64,000 bases of DNA from Siphonodentalium dalli (lineage: Eukaryota > Mollusca > Scaphopoda > Gadilida > Siphonodentaliidae), in assembly GCA_032622095.1 (NCBI GenBank), contig CP136066.1, forward strand, positions 232,568,961-232,632,960, given 5' to 3'. The notes below the pieces were generated by a model, which did no database searches, was not told where the DNA came from, and saw only the letters and a list, made by a program, of their open reading frames with translations. Position 1 is the first letter of the stretch, and each line of letters starts with the position of its first letter. Shown in pieces: positions 1-15,190 of this stretch. The position numbers and the translations under genes were made by a program.

Positions 1-3000
1 TCTTCAAATATTGTCATAACAACCCATGCTTCTGCCAAATTAAGGGGTCCCCATTGATATAATTGGACTAAAACAGTCACTGGGTATATAAATTCTGCAA
101 ATATTGTCATAACATCACATGTTTCTGCCAAATTAAGGGGTCTCCATTGTTCTAATTGGATTAAAACAGTCACTGGGCATATCAATTCTGCAAATATTGT
201 CATAACATCCCATGTTTTTGCCAAATTAAGGACTCCCCATTGTTCTAATTGGACTAAAACAGTCACTGGGCATATAAATTCTGCAAATATTGTCGTAACA
301 TCACATGTTTCTGCCAAATTAAGGGGTCTCCATTGCTCTAATTGGATTAAAACAGTCACTGGGCATATAAATTTTTGCAAATATTGTCATAATATCCCAT
401 GTTTCTGCTAAATAAAGGGGTCCCCATTGTTCTAATTGGATTAAAACAGTCAATGGGCATATAAAGTTTTCAAATATTGTCATAACATCTCATCTTTCTG
501 CCAAATTAAGGTGTCCCCATTGATCTAATTGGACTAAAACAGTCACTGGGCATATACATTCTGCAAATATCGTCATAACATCACATGTTTCTGCCAAATT
601 AAGGGGTCTCCATTGTTCTAATTGGATTAAAACAGTCACAGGGCATATCAATTCTGCAAATATTGTCATAACATCACATGTTTCTGCCAAATTAAGGGGT
701 CTCCATTGTTCTAATTGGATTAAAACAGTCACAGGGCATATCAATTCTGCAAATATTGTCATAACATCCAATGTTTTTGCCAAATTAAGGACTCCCCCAT
801 TGTTCTAATTGGACTAAAACAGTCACTGGGCATATAAATTCTGCAAATATTGTCATAACATCACATGTTTCTGCTAAAGTAAGAGGTTCCCATTGTTCTA
901 ATTGGATTAAAACAGTCACTGGACATACATGTATAAATTCTGCAAATGTTGTCATAACATCCCATGTTTCTGCCAAATTAAGGTGTTCTCATTGTTCTAA
1001 TTAGACTAAAACAGTCATTGGGCATATCAGTTCTGCAAATATTGTCATAATATCCCATGTTTCTGCTAAATTAAGGGGACCCGTTGTTCTAATTGGATTA
1101 AAACAGTCAATGAGCATATTAATTCTGCAAATATTGTCATAACACTGATAACACCCCATGTTTCTGCCAAATTAAGGGGTCCCCATTGATCTAATTGGAA
1201 TAAAACAGTCACTGGGCATACCAATTCTGCAAATATTGTCATAACATCACATGCTTCTGCCAAATTAAGGGGCTCCCATTGTTCTAATTGGATTAAAACA
1301 GTCACTGGGCATATACATTTTGCAAATATTGTCATAATATCCCATGTTTCTGCCAAATTAAGGGGTTCCGATTGTTCTAATTGGATTAAAACAGTCAACG
1401 GGCATATAAATTCTTCAAATATTGTCATAACATCCCATGCTTCTGCCAAATTAAGGTGTCCCCATTGATATAATTGGACTAAAACAGTCACTGGGCATAT
1501 AAATTCTGCAAATATTGTCATAACATCACATGTTTCTGCCAAATTAAGGGGTCTCCATTGTTCTAATTGGATTAAAACAGTCACTGGGCATATCAATTCT
1601 GCAAATATTGTCATAACATCCCATGTTTTTGCCAAATTAAGGACTCCCCATTGTTCTAATTGGACTAAAACAGTCACTGGGCATATAAATTCTGCAAATA
1701 TTGTTGTAACATCACATGTTTCTGCCAAATTAAGGGGTCTCCATTGCTCTAATTGGATTAAAACAGTCACTGGGCATATAAATTTTTGCAAATATTGTCA
1801 TAATATCCCATGTTTCTGCTAAATAAAGGGGTCCCCATTGTTTTAATTGGATTAAAACAGTCAATGGGCATATAAATTTTTCAAATATTGTCATAACATC
1901 TCATATTTCTGCCAAATTAAGGTGTCCCCATTGATCTAATTGGATTAAACAGTCACTGGGCATATACATTCTGCAAATATCGTCATAACATCACATGTTT
2001 CTGCCAAATTAAGGGCTCTCCATTGTTCTAATTGGACTAAAACAGTCACTGGGCATATAAATTCTGCAAATATTGTCATAACATCCAATGTTTCTGCCAA
2101 ATTAAGGTGTCCTCATTGTTCTAATTAGACTAAAACAGTCACTGGGCATATACATTCTGCAAATATTGTCATAACATCACATGTTTCTGCTAAAGTAAGA
2201 GGTCCCCATTGTTCTAATTGGATTAAAACAGTCACTGGACATATAATGTACATGTATAAATTCTGCAAATGTTGTCATAACATCCCATGTTTCTGCCAAA
2301 TTAAGGTGTCCTCATTGTTCTAATTAGACTAAAACAGTCACTGGGCATATATATTCTGCAAATATTGTCATAACATCCCATATTTCTGCCAAATTAAGGG
2401 GTCACCATTGTTCTAATTGCACTAAAACAGTGACTGGGCATATAAATTCTGCAAATATTGTCATAACATCCCATGTTTCTGCCAAATTAAGGTGTCCTCG
2501 TTGTACTAATTAGACTAAAACAGTCACTGGGCATATACATTCTGCAAATATTGTCATAACATCCCATGTTTCTGTCAAATTAAGGGGTCCCCATTGTTCT
2601 AATTGGACTAAAACAGTCACTGGGCATATAAATTCTGCAAATATTATCATAACATCACATGTTTCTGCTAAATTAAGGGGTCCCCATTGTTCTAATTGGA
2701 TTAAAACAGTCACTGGACATATAATGTACATGTATAAATTCTGCAAATGTTGTCATAACATCCCATGTTTCTGCCAAATTAAGGTGTCCTCGTTGTACTA
2801 ATTGGACTAAAACAGTCACTGGGCATATAAATTCTGCAAATATTGTCATAACATCGCATGTTTCTGCCAAATTAAGGGGTCCCCATTGTTCTAATTGGAC
2901 TAAAACAGTCACTGGGCATATAAATTCTGCAAATATTATCATAACATCACATGTTTCTGCTAAATTAAGGGGTCCCCATTGTTCTAATTTGATTAAAACA

Positions 3001-4118
3001 GTCACTGGGCATATAAATTCTGCAAATATTGTCATAGGATCCCATGATTCTGCCAAATTAAGGTGTCCCCATTGATCTAATTGGAATAAAACAGTCACTG
3101 GGCATATCAATTCTGCAAATATTGTCATAACATCACATGTTTCTGGCAAATTAAGGGGTCTCCATTGCTCTAATTGGATTAAAACAGTCACTGGGCATAT
3201 AAATTTTTGCAAATATTGTCATAATATCCCATGTTTCTGCTAAATTAAGGGGCCCCGTTGTTCTAATTGGATTAAAACAGTCAATGGGCATATCAATTCT
3301 GCAAATATTGTCATAACACTGATAACACCCCATGTTTCTGCCAAATTAAGGGGTCACCATTGATCTAATTGGAATAAAACAGTCACTGGGCATATCAATT
3401 CTGCTAATATTGTCATAACATCACATGTTTCTGCCAAATTAAGGGGCTCCCATTGTTCTAATTGGATTAAAACAGTCACTGGGCATATACATTTTGCAAA
3501 TATTGTCATAATATCCCATGTTTCTGCCAAATTAAGGGGTTCCCATTGTTCTAATTGGATTAAAACAGTCAACGGGCATATAAATTCTTCAAATATTGTC
3601 ATAACATCCCATGCTTCTGCCAAATTAAGGTGTCCCCATTGATATAATTGGATTAAAACAGTCAATGGGCATATAAATTCTTCAAATATTGTCATAACAT
3701 CACATGTTTCTGCCAAATTAAGGGGCTCCCATTGTTCTAATTGGATTAAAACAGTCACTGGGCATATACATTTTGCAAATATTGTCATAATATCCCATGT
3801 TTCTGCCAAATTAAGGGGTTCCCATTGTTCTAATTGGATTAAAACAGTCAATGGGCCTATAAATTCTTCAAATATTGTCATAACATCCCATGCTTCTGCC
3901 AAATTAAGGTGTCCCCATTGATATAATTGGACTAAAACAGTCACTGGGCACATAAATTCTGCAAATATTGTCATAACATCACATGTTTCTGCCAAATTAA
4001 GGGGTCTCCATTGTTCTAATTGGATTAAAACAGTCACTGGGCATATCAATTCTGCAAATATTGTCATAACACCCCATGTTTCTGCCAAATTAAGGGGTCC
4101 CCATTAATCTAATTGGAA

Positions 4119-7100
4119 TAAAACAGTCACTGGGCATATCAATTCTGCAAATATTGTCATAACATCACATGTTTCTGGCAAATTAAGGGATCTCCATTGC
4201 TCTAATTGGATTAAAACAGTCACTGGGCATATAAATTTTTGCAAATATTGTCATAATATCCCATGTTTCTGCTAAATTAAGGGGTCCCCATTGTTCTAAT
4301 TGGACTAAAACAGTCAATGGGCATATAAATTCTTCAAATATTGTCATAACATCTCATCTTTCTGCCAAATTAAGGTGTCCCCATTGATCTAATTGGACTA
4401 AAACAGTCACTGGGCATATACATTCTGCAAATATCGTCATAACATCAAATGTTTCTGCCAAATTAAGGGCTCTCCATTGTTCTAATTGGACTAAAACAGT
4501 CGCTGGGCATATAATTTCTGCAAATATTGTCATAACATCCAATGTTTCTGCCAAATTGAGGTGTCCTCATTGTTCTAATTAGACTAAAACAGTCACAGGG
4601 CATATCAATTCTGCAAATATTGTCATAACATCCCATGTTTCTGCCAAATAAAGGGGTCCCCATTGTTCTAATTGGACTAAAACAGTCACTGGGCATATCA
4701 ATTCTGCAAATATTGTCATAACATCCCATGTTTCTGCCAAATTAAGGGGTCTCCATTGTTCTAATTGGACTAAAACAGTCACTGTGCATATCAATTCTGC
4801 AAATATTGTCATAACACTGATAACACCCCATGTTTCTGCCAAATTAAGGGGTCCCCATTGATCTAATTGGAATAAAACAGTCACTGGGCATATCAATTCT
4901 GCAAATATTGTCATAACATCACATGTTTCTGCCAAATTAAGGGGTCTCCATTGTTCTAATTGGATTAAAACAGTCACTGGGCATATACATTTTGCAAATA
5001 TTGTCATAATATCCCATGTTTCTGCCAAATTAAGGGGTTCCCATTGTTCTAATTGGATTGAAACAGTCAATGGGCATATATATTCTTCAAATATTGTCAT
5101 AACATCCCATGCTTCTGCCAAATTAATGTGTCCCCATTGATATAATTGGACTAAAACAGTCACTGGGCATATAAATTCTGCAAATATTGTCATAACATCA
5201 CATGTTTCTGCCAAATTAAGGGGTCGCCATTGTTCTAATTGGATTAAAACAGTCACTGGACATACATGTATAAATTCTGCAAATGTTGTCATAACATCCC
5301 ATGCTTCTGCCAAATTAATGTGTCCCCATTGATATAATTGGACTAAAACAGTCACTGGGCATATAAATTCTGCAAATATTGTCATAACATCACATGTTTC
5401 TGCCAAATTAAGGGGTCTCCATTGTTCTAATTGGATTAAAAGTCGCTGGGCATATACATTTTTGCAAATATTGTCATAATATCCTATGTTTCTGCTAAAT
5501 TAAGGGGCCCCGTTGTTCTAATTGGATTAAAACAGCCAATGGGCATATCAATTCTGCAAATATAGTCATAACACTGATAACACCCCATGTTTCTGCCAAA
5601 TTAAGGGGTCCCCATTGATCTAATTGGAATAAAACAGTCACTGCATTGGCATATCAATTCTGCAAATATTGTCATAACATCACATGTTTCTGCCAAATTA
5701 AGGGCTCTCCATTGTTCTAATTGGACTAAAACAGTCGCTGGGCATATAATTTCTGCAAATATTGTCATAACATCCAATGTTTCTGCCAAATTAAGGTGTC
5801 CTCATTGTTCTAATTAGACTAAAACAGTCACAGGGCATATCAATTCTGCAAATATTGTCATAACATCCCATGTTTCTGCCAAATAAAGGGGTCCCCATTG
5901 TTCTAATTGGACTAAAACAGTCACTGGGCATATCAATTCTGCAAATATTGTCATAACATCCCATGTTTCTTCCAAATTAAGGGGTCTCCATTGTTCTAAT
6001 TGGACTAAAACAGTCACTGTGCATATCAATTCTGCAAATATTGTCATAACACTGATAACACCCCATGTTTCTGCCAAATTAAGGGGTCCCCATTGATCTA
6101 ATTGGAATAAAACAGTCACTGGGCATATCAATTCTGCAAATATTGTCATAACATCACATGTTTCTGCCAAATTAAGGGGTCTCCATTGTTCTAATTGGAT
6201 TAAAACAGTCGCTGGGCATATACATTTTTCCAAATATTGTCATAATATCCCATGTTTTTGCTAAATTAAGGGGCCCCGTTGTTCTAATTGGATTAAAACA
6301 GCCAATGGGCATATCAATTCTGCAAATATTGTCATAACACTGATAACACCCCATGTTTCTGCCAAATTAAGGGGTCCCCATTGATCTAATTGGAATAAAA
6401 CAGTCACTGGGCATATCAATTCTGCAAATATTGTCATAACATCACATGTTTCTGCCAAATTAAGGGGTCTCCATTGTTCTAATTGGATTAAAACAGTCAC
6501 TGGGCATATACATTTTGCAAATATTGTCATAATATCCCATGTTTCTGCCAAATTAAGGGGTTCCCATTGTTCTAATTGGATTAAAACAGTCAATGGGCAT
6601 ATATATTCTTCAAATATTGTCATAACATCCCATGCTTCTGCCAAATTAATGTGTCCCCATTGATATAATTGGACTAAAACAGTCACTGGGCATATCAATT
6701 CTGCAAATATTGTCATAACATCACATGTTTCTGCCAAATTAAGGGGTCGCCATTGTTCTAATTGGATTAAAACAGTCACTGGACATACATGTATAAATTC
6801 TGCAAATGTTGTCATAACATCCCATGCTTCTGCCAAATTAATGTGTCCCCATTGATATAATTGGACTAAAACAGTCACTGGGCATATAAATTCTGCAAAT
6901 ATTGTCATAACATCACATGTTTCTGCCAAATTAAGGGGTCTCCATTGTTCTAATTGGATTAAAACAGTCGCTGGGCATATACATTTTTGCAAATATTGTC
7001 ATAATATCCTATGTTTCTGCTAAATTAAGGGGCCCCGTTGTTCTAATTGGATTAAAACAGCCAATGGGCATATCAATTCTGCAAATATAGTCATAACACT

Positions 7101-8382
7101 GATAACACCCCATGTTTCTGCCAAATTAAGGGGTCCCCATTGATCTAATTGGAATAAAACAGTCACTGCATTGGCATATCAATTCTGCAAATATTGTCAT
7201 AACATCACATGTTTCTGCCAAATTAAGGGCTCTCCATTGTTCTAATTGGACTAAAACAGTCGCTGGGCATATAATTTCTGCAAATATTGTCATAACATCC
7301 AATGTTTCTGCCAAATTAAGGTGTCCTCATTGTTCTAATTAGACTAAAACAGTCACAGGGCATATCAATTCTGCAAATATTGTCATAACATCCCATGTTT
7401 CTGCCAAATAAAGGGGTCCCCATTGTTCTAATTGGACTAAAACAGTCACTGGGCATATCAATTCTGCAAATATTGTCATAACATCCCATGTTTCTGCCAA
7501 ATTAAGGGGTCTCCATTGGACTAAAACAGTCACTGTGCATATCAATTCTGCAAATATTGTCATAACACTGATAACACCCCATGTTTCTGCCAAATTAAGG
7601 GGTCCCCATTGATCTAATTGGAATAAAACAGTCACTGGGCATATCAATTCTGCAAATATTGTCATAACATCACATGTTTCTGCCAAATTAAGGGGTCTCC
7701 ATTGTTCTAATTGGATTAAAACAGTCGCTGGGCATATACATTTTTCCAAATATTGTCATAATATCCCATGTTTCTGCTAAATTAAGGGGCCCCGTTGTTC
7801 TAATTGGATTAAAACAGCCAATGGGCATATCAATTCTGCAAATATTGTCATAACACTGATAACACCCCATGTTTCTGCCAAATTAAGGGGTCCCCATTGA
7901 TCTAATTGGAATAAAACAGTCACTGGGCATATCAATTCTGCAAATATTGTCATAACATCACATGTTTCTGCCAAATTAAGGGGTCTCCATTGTTCTAATT
8001 GGATTAAAACAGTCACTGGGCATATACATTTTGCAAATATTGTCATAATATCCCATGTTTCTGCCAAATTAAGGGGTTCCCATTGTTCTAATTGGATTAA
8101 AACAGTCAATGGGCATATATATTCTTCAAATATTGTCATAACATCCCATGCTTCTGCCAAATTAATGTGTCCCCATTGATATAATTGGACTAAAACAGTC
8201 ACTGGGCATATCAATTCTGCAAATATTGTCATAACATCACATGTTTCTGCCAAATTAAGGGGTCGCCATTGTTCTAATTGGATTAAAACAGTCACTGGAC
8301 ATACATGTATAAATTCTGCAAATGTTGTCATAACATCCCATGTTTCTGCCAAATTAAGGTGTCCTCATTGTTCTAATTAGAC
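4119..8382. repeat. Higher-order satellite block, copy A (4,264 bp)
   Basis: A block of about 46 satellite units repeats immediately downstream with a constant offset of 4,264 bp; for example the unit with TTTCTGGCAAATTAAGGGAT at 4,169 recurs at 8,433. Agreement is near-perfect, with only scattered point changes. Inside the block a shorter repeat of about 1,525 bp is also visible (features at 5601 and 5814 recur at 7126 and 7339). This indicates recent large-scale unequal exchange or segmental duplication within the array. Boundaries are good to a few tens of bases. Confidence 0.85.
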
Positions 8383-11300
8383 TAAAACAGTCACTGGGCA
8401 TATCAATTCTGCAAATATTGTCATAACATCACATGTTTCTGGCAAATTAAGGGATCTCCATTGCTCTAATTGGATTAAAACAGTCACTGGGCATATAAAT
8501 TTTTGCAAATATTGTCATAATATCCCATGTTTCTGCTAAATTAAGGGGTCCCCATTGTTCTAATTGGACTAAAACAGTCAATGGGCATATAAATTCTTCA
8601 AATATTGTCATAACATCTCATCTTTCTGCCAAATTAAGGTGTCCCCATTGATCTAATTGGACTAAAACAGTCACTGGGCATATACATTCTGCAAATATCG
8701 TCATAACATCAAATGTTTCTGCCAAATTAAGGGCTCTCCATAGTTCTAATTGGACTAAAACAGTCGCTGGGCATATAATTTCTGCAAATATTGTCATAAC
8801 ATCCAATGTTTCTGCCAAATTGAGGTGTCCTCATTGTTCTAATTAGACTAAAACAGTCACAGGGCATATCAATTCTGCAAATATTGTCATAACATCCCAT
8901 GTTTCTGCCAAATAAAGGGGTCCCCATTGTTCTAATTGGACTAAAACAGTCACTGGGCATATCAATTCTGCAAATATTGTCATAACATCCCATGTTTCTG
9001 CCAAATTAAGGGGTCTCCATTGTTCTAATTGGACTAAAACAGTCACTGTGCATATCAATTCTGCAAATATTGTCATAACACTGATAACACCCCATGTTTC
9101 TGCCAAATTAAGGGGTCCCCATTGATCTAATTGGAATAAAACAGTCACTGGGCATATCAATTCTGCAAATATTGTCATAACATCACATGTTTCTGCCAAA
9201 TTAAGGGGTCTCCATTGTTCTAATTGGATTAAAACAGTCACTGGGCATATACATTTTGCAAATATTGTCATAATATCCCATGTTTCTGCCAAATTAAGGG
9301 GTTCCCATTGTTCTAATTGGATTGAAACAGTCAATGGGCATATATATTCTTCAAATATTGTCATAACATCCCATGCTTCTGCCAAATTAATGTGTCCCCA
9401 TTGATATAATTGGACTAAAACAGTCACTGGGCATATAAATTCTGCAAATATTGTCATAACATCACATGTTTCTGCCAAATTAAGGGGTCGCCATTGTTCT
9501 AATTGGATTAAAACAGTCACTGGACATACATGTATAAATTCTGCAAATGTTGTCATAACATCCCATGCTTCTGCCAAATTAATGTGTCCCCATTGATATA
9601 ATTGGACTAAAACAGTCACTGGGCATATAAATTCTGCAAATATTGTCATAACATCACATGTTTCTGCCAAATTAAGGGGTCTCCATTGTTCTAATTGGAT
9701 TAAAAGTCGCTGGGCATATACATTTTTGCAAATATTGTCATAATATCCTATGTTTCTGCTAAATTAAGGGGCCCCGTTGTTCTAATTGGATTAAAACAGC
9801 CAATGGGCATATCAATTCTGCAAATATAGTCATAACACTGATAACACCCCATGTTTCTGCCAAATTAAGGGGTCCCCATTGATCTAATTGGAATAAAACA
9901 GTCACTGCATTGGCATATCAATTCTGCAAATATTGTCATAACATCACATGTTTCTGCCAAATTAAGGGCTCTCCATTGTTCTAATTGGACTAAAACAGTC
10001 GCTGGGCATATAATTTCTGCAAATATTGTCATAACATCCAATGTTTCTGCCAAATTAAGGTGTCCTCATTGTTCTAATTAGACTAAAACAGTCACAGGGC
10101 ATATCAATTCTGCAAATATTGTCATAACATCCCATGTTTCTGCCAAATAAAGGGGTCCCCATTGTTCTAATTGGACTAAAACAGTCACTGGGCATATCAA
10201 TTCTGCAAATATTGTCATAACATCCCATGTTTCTTCCAAATTAAGGGGTCTCCATTGTTCTAATTGGACTAAAACAGTCACTGTGCATATCAATTCTGCA
10301 AATATTGTCATAACACTGATAACACCCCATGTTTCTGCCAAATTAAGGGGTCCCCATTGATCTAATTGGAATAAAACAGTCACTGGGCATATCAATTCTG
10401 CAAATATTGTCATAACATCACATGTTTCTGCCAAATTAAGGGGTCTCCATTGTTCTAATTGGATTAAAACAGTCGCTGGGCATATACATTTTTCCAAATA
10501 TTGTCATAATATCCCATGTTTTTGCTAAATTAAGGGGCCCCGTTGTTCTAATTGGATTAAAACAGCCAATGGGCATATCAATTCTGCAAATATTGTCATA
10601 ACACTGATAACACCCCATGTTTCTGCCAAATTAAGGGGTCCCCATTGATCTAATTGGAATAAAACAGTCACTGGGCATATCAATTCTGCAAATATTGTCA
10701 TAACATCACATGTTTCTGCCAAATTAAGGGGTCTCCATTGTTCTAATTGGATTAAAACAGTCACTGGGCATATACATTTTGCAAATATTGTCATAATATC
10801 CCATGTTTCTGCCAAATTAAGGGGTTCCCATTGTTCTAATTGGATTAAAACAGTCAATGGGCATATATATTCTTCAAATATTGTCATAACATCCCATGCT
10901 TCTGCCAAATTAATGTGTCCCCATTGATATAATTGGACTAAAACAGTCACTGGGCATATCAATTCTGCAAATATTGTCATAACATCACATGTTTCTGCCA
11001 AATTAAGGGGTCGCCATTGTTCTAATTGGATTAAAACAGTCACTGGACATACATGTATAAATTCTGCAAATGTTGTCATAACATCCCATGCTTCTGCCAA
11101 ATTAATGTGTCCCCATTGATATAATTGGACTAAAACAGTCACTGGGCATATAAATTCTGCAAATATTGTCATAACATCACATGTTTCTGCCAAATTAAGG
11201 GGTCTCCATTGTTCTAATTGGATTAAAACAGTCGCTGGGCATATACATTTTTGCAAATATTGTCATAATATCCTATGTTTCTGCTAAATTAAGGGGCCCC

Positions 11301-12646
11301 GTTGTTCTAATTGGATTAAAACAGCCAATGGGCATATCAATTCTGCAAATATAGTCATAACACTGATAACACCCCATGTTTCTGCCAAATTAAGGGGTCC
11401 CCATTGATCTAATTGGAATAAAACAGTCACTGCATTGGCATATCAATTCTGCAAATATTGTCATAACATCACATGTTTCTGCCAAATTAAGGGCTCTCCA
11501 TTGTTCTAATTGGACTAAAACAGTCGCTGGGCATATAATTTCTGCAAATATTGTCATAACATCCAATGTTTCTGCCAAATTAAGGTGTCCTCATTGTTCT
11601 AATTAGACTAAAACAGTCACAGGGCATATCAATTCTGCAAATATTGTCATAACATCCCATGTTTCTGCCAAATAAAGGGGTCCCCATTGTTCTAATTGGA
11701 CTAAAACAGTCACTGGGCATATCAATTCTGCAAATATTGTCATAACATCCCATGTTTCTGCCAAATTAAGGGGTCTCCATTGGACTAAAACAGTCACTGT
11801 GCATATCAATTCTGCAAATATTGTCATAACACTGATAACACCCCATGTTTCTGCCAAATTAAGGGGTCCCCATTGATCTAATTGGAATAAAACAGTCACT
11901 GGGCATATCAATTCTGCAAATATTGTCATAACATCACATGTTTCTGCCAAATTAAGGGGGTCTCCATTGTTCTAATTGGATTAAAACAGTCGCTGGGCAT
12001 ATACATTTTTCCAAATATTGTCATAATATCCCATGTTTCTGCTAAATTAAGGGGCCCCGTTGTTCTAATTGGATTAAAACAGCCAATGGGCATATCAATT
12101 CTGCAAATATTGTCATAACACTGATAACACCCCATGTTTCTGCCAAATTAAGGGGTCCCCATTGATCTAATTGGAATAAAACAGTCACTGGGCATATCAA
12201 TTCTGCAAATATTGTCATAACATCACATGTTTCTGCCAAATTAAGGGGTCTCCATTGTTCTAATTGGATTAAAACAGTCACTGGGCATATACATTTTGCA
12301 AATATTGTCATAATATCCCATGTTTCTGCCAAATTAAGGGGTTCCCATTGTTCTAATTGGATTAAAACAGTCAATGGGCATATATATTCTTCAAATATTG
12401 TCATAACATCCCATGCTTCTGCCAAATTAATGTGTCCCCATTGATATAATTGGACTAAAACAGTCACTGGGCATATCAATTCTGCAAATATTGTCATAAC
12501 ATCACATGTTTCTGCCAAATTAAGGGGTCGCCATTGTTCTAATTGGATTAAAACAGTCACTGGACATACATGTATAAATTCTGCAAATGTTGTCATAACA
12601 TCCCATGTTTCTGCCAAATTAAGGTGTCCTCATTGTTCTAATTAGA
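8383..12646. repeat. Higher-order satellite block, copy B (4,264 bp)
   Basis: Second tandem copy of the 4,264-bp block. Small differences from copy A include a TTGTTC/TAGTTC change near 8,750 and one extra G in a G run near 11,957. Downstream, 12.8-15.1 kb matches 1.3-3.6 kb at an offset near 11.54 kb (shared unit with GGTTCCGATTGTTC), so older duplications flank the young one. Confidence 0.85.
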
Positions 12647-15188
12647 CTAAAACAGTCACTGGGCACATAAATTCTGCAAATATTGTCATAACATCCCATA
12701 TTTCTGCCAAATTAAGGGGTCACCATTGTTCTAATTGCACTAAAACAGTCACTGGGCATATAAATTCTGCAAATATTGTCATTACATCCCATGTTTCTGC
12801 CAAATTAAGGTGTCCTCGTTGTACTAATTAGACTAAAACAGTCACTGGGCATATACATTTTGCAAATATTGTCATAATATCCCATGTTTCTGCCAAATTA
12901 AGGGGTTCCGATTGTTCTAATTGGATTAAAACAGTCAACGGGCATATAAATTCTTCAAATATTGTCATAACATCCCATGCTTCTGCCAAATTAAGGTGTC
13001 CCCATTGATATAATTGGACTAAATCAGTCACTGGGCATATAAATTCTGCAAATATTGTCATAACATCACATGTTTCTGCCAAATTAAGGGGTCTCCATTG
13101 TTCTAATTGGATTAAAACAGTCACTTGGCATATCAATTCTGCAAATATTGTCATAACATCCCATGTTTTTGCCAAATTAAGGACTCCCCATTGTTCTAAT
13201 TGGACTAAAACAGTCACTGGGCATATAAATTCTGCAAATATTGTCGTAACATCACATGTTTCTGCCAATTAAGGGGTCTCCATTGCTCTAATTGGATTAA
13301 AACAGTCACTGGGCATATAAATTTTTGCAAATATTGTCATAATATCCCATGTTTCTGCTAATTAAAGGGGTCCCCATTGTTCTAATTGGATTAAAACAGT
13401 CAATGGGCATATAAATTTTTCAAATATTGTCATAACATCTCATATTTCTGCCAAATTAAGGTGTCCCCATTGATCTAATTGGATTAAACAGTCACTGGGC
13501 ATATACATTCTGCAAATATCGTCATAACATCACATGTTTCTGCCAAATTAAGGGCTCTCCATTGTTCTAATTGGACTAAAACAGTCACTGGGCATATAAA
13601 TTCTGCAAATATTGTCATAACATCCAATGTTTCTGCCAAATTAAGGTGTGCTCATTGTTCTAATTAGACTAAAACAGTCACTGGGCATATCAATTCTGCA
13701 AATATTGTCATAACATCACATGTTTCTGCTAAAGTAAGAGGTCCCCATTGTTCTAATTGGATTAAAACAGTCACTGGACATACAATGTACATGTATAAAT
13801 TCTGCAAATGTTGTCATAACATCCCATGTTTCTGCCAAATTAAGGTGTCCTCATTGTTCTAATTAGACTAAAACAGTGACTGGGCATATAAATTCTGCAA
13901 ATATTGTCATAACATCCCATGTTTCTGCCAAATTGAGGTGTCCTCGTTGTACTAATTAGACTAAAACAGTCACTGGGCATATACATTCTGCAAATATTGT
14001 CATAACATCCCATGTTTCTGCCAAATTAAGGGGTCCCCATTGTTCTAATTGGACTAAAACAGTCACTGGGCATATAAATTCTGCAAATATTGTCATAACA
14101 TCGCATGTTTCTGCCAAATTAAGGGGTCCCCATTGTTCTAATTGGACTAAAACAGTCACTGGGCATATAAATTCTGCAAATATTATCATAACATCACATG
14201 TTTCTGCTAAATTAAGGGGTCCCCATTGTTCTAATTTGATTAAAACAGTCACTGGGCATATAAATTCTGCAAATATTGTCATAGCATCCCATGATTCTGC
14301 CAAATTAAGGTGTCCCCGTTGATCTAATTGGAATAAAACAGTCACTGGGCATATCAATTCTGCAAATATTGTCATAACATCACATGTTTCTGGAATTAAG
14401 GGGTCTCCATTGCTCTAATTGGATTAAAACAGTCACTGGGCATATAAATTTTTGCAAATATTGTCATAATATCCCATGTTTCTGCTAAATTAAGGGGCCC
14501 CGTTGTTCTAATTGGATTAAAACAGTCAATGGGCATATCAATTCTGCAAATATTGTCATAACACTGATAACACCCCATGTTTCTGCCAAATTAAGGGGTC
14601 ACCATTGATCTAATTGGAATAAAACAGTCACTGGCATATCAATTCTGCAAATATTGTCATAACATCACATGTTTCTGCCAAATTAAGGGGCTCCCATTGT
14701 TCTAATTGGATTAAAACAGTCACTGGGCATATACATTTTGCAAATATTGTCATAATATCCCATGTTTCTGCCAAATTAAGGGGTTCCCATTGTTCTAATT
14801 GGATTAAAACAGTCAATGGGCATATAAATTCTTCAAATATTGTCATAACATCCCATGCTTCTGCCAAATTAAGGTGTCCCCATTGATATAATTGGATTAA
14901 AACAGTCAATGGGCATATAAATTCTTCAAATATTGTCATAACATCCCATGCTTCTGCCAAATTAAGGTGTCCCCATTGATATAATTGGACTAAAACAGTC
15001 ACTGGGCATATACATTCTGCAAATATTATCATAACATCACATGTTTCTGCTAAATTATGGGGTCCCCATTGTTCTAATTTGATTAAAACAGTCACTGGGC
15101 ATATAAATTCTGCAAATATTGTCATAGCATCCCATGTTTCTGCCAAATTAAGGTGTCCTCATTGTTCTAATTAGACTAAAACAGTCAC

Positions 15189-15190
15189 TG
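15189..15190. other. Target-site duplication TG, left
   Basis: TG precedes the left inverted terminus and is repeated at 33946-33947. The uninterrupted satellite has a single TG at this position. Confidence 0.75.

Larger units (their letters stand above)
1..15190. repeat. 93-bp satellite array, left part
   Basis: Head-to-tail copies of a 93-bp unit, about 160 of them, running from the left edge of the window. Recognisable landmarks in each unit are TCTGCAAATATTGTCATAAC, CATGTTTCTGCCAAATTAAG and AAAACAGTCACTGGGCATAT. Some units are longer, for example those with an extra CACTGATAA or a CATGTATAA insertion. Because 93 is 31 codons, one minus-strand frame stays open across many units and gives a repeated 31-residue pseudo-protein. 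Recurrent in-frame stops (units with AATTAGAC or AAATAAAGG) and frequent non-synonymous changes argue against coding. The array is cut at 15190 by the large transposon and resumes at 33946. Confidence 0.97.

Noticed and set aside
1-15190. Long minus-strand proteins made of a 31-residue repeat
   Set aside because: They follow only from the 93-bp unit being divisible by three. Stops and indels break the frame repeatedly, and changes between units are not biased to synonymous sites.
1-15190. CRISPR-like array
   Set aside because: Whole units repeat, with no unique spacers, and the window is clearly animal-like.
15186-15190. CACTG as the true left terminus of the transposon
   Set aside because: CACTG here is ordinary satellite sequence, and the right end lacks the matching CAGTG; the restored satellite places the terminus at CCCTTACC.
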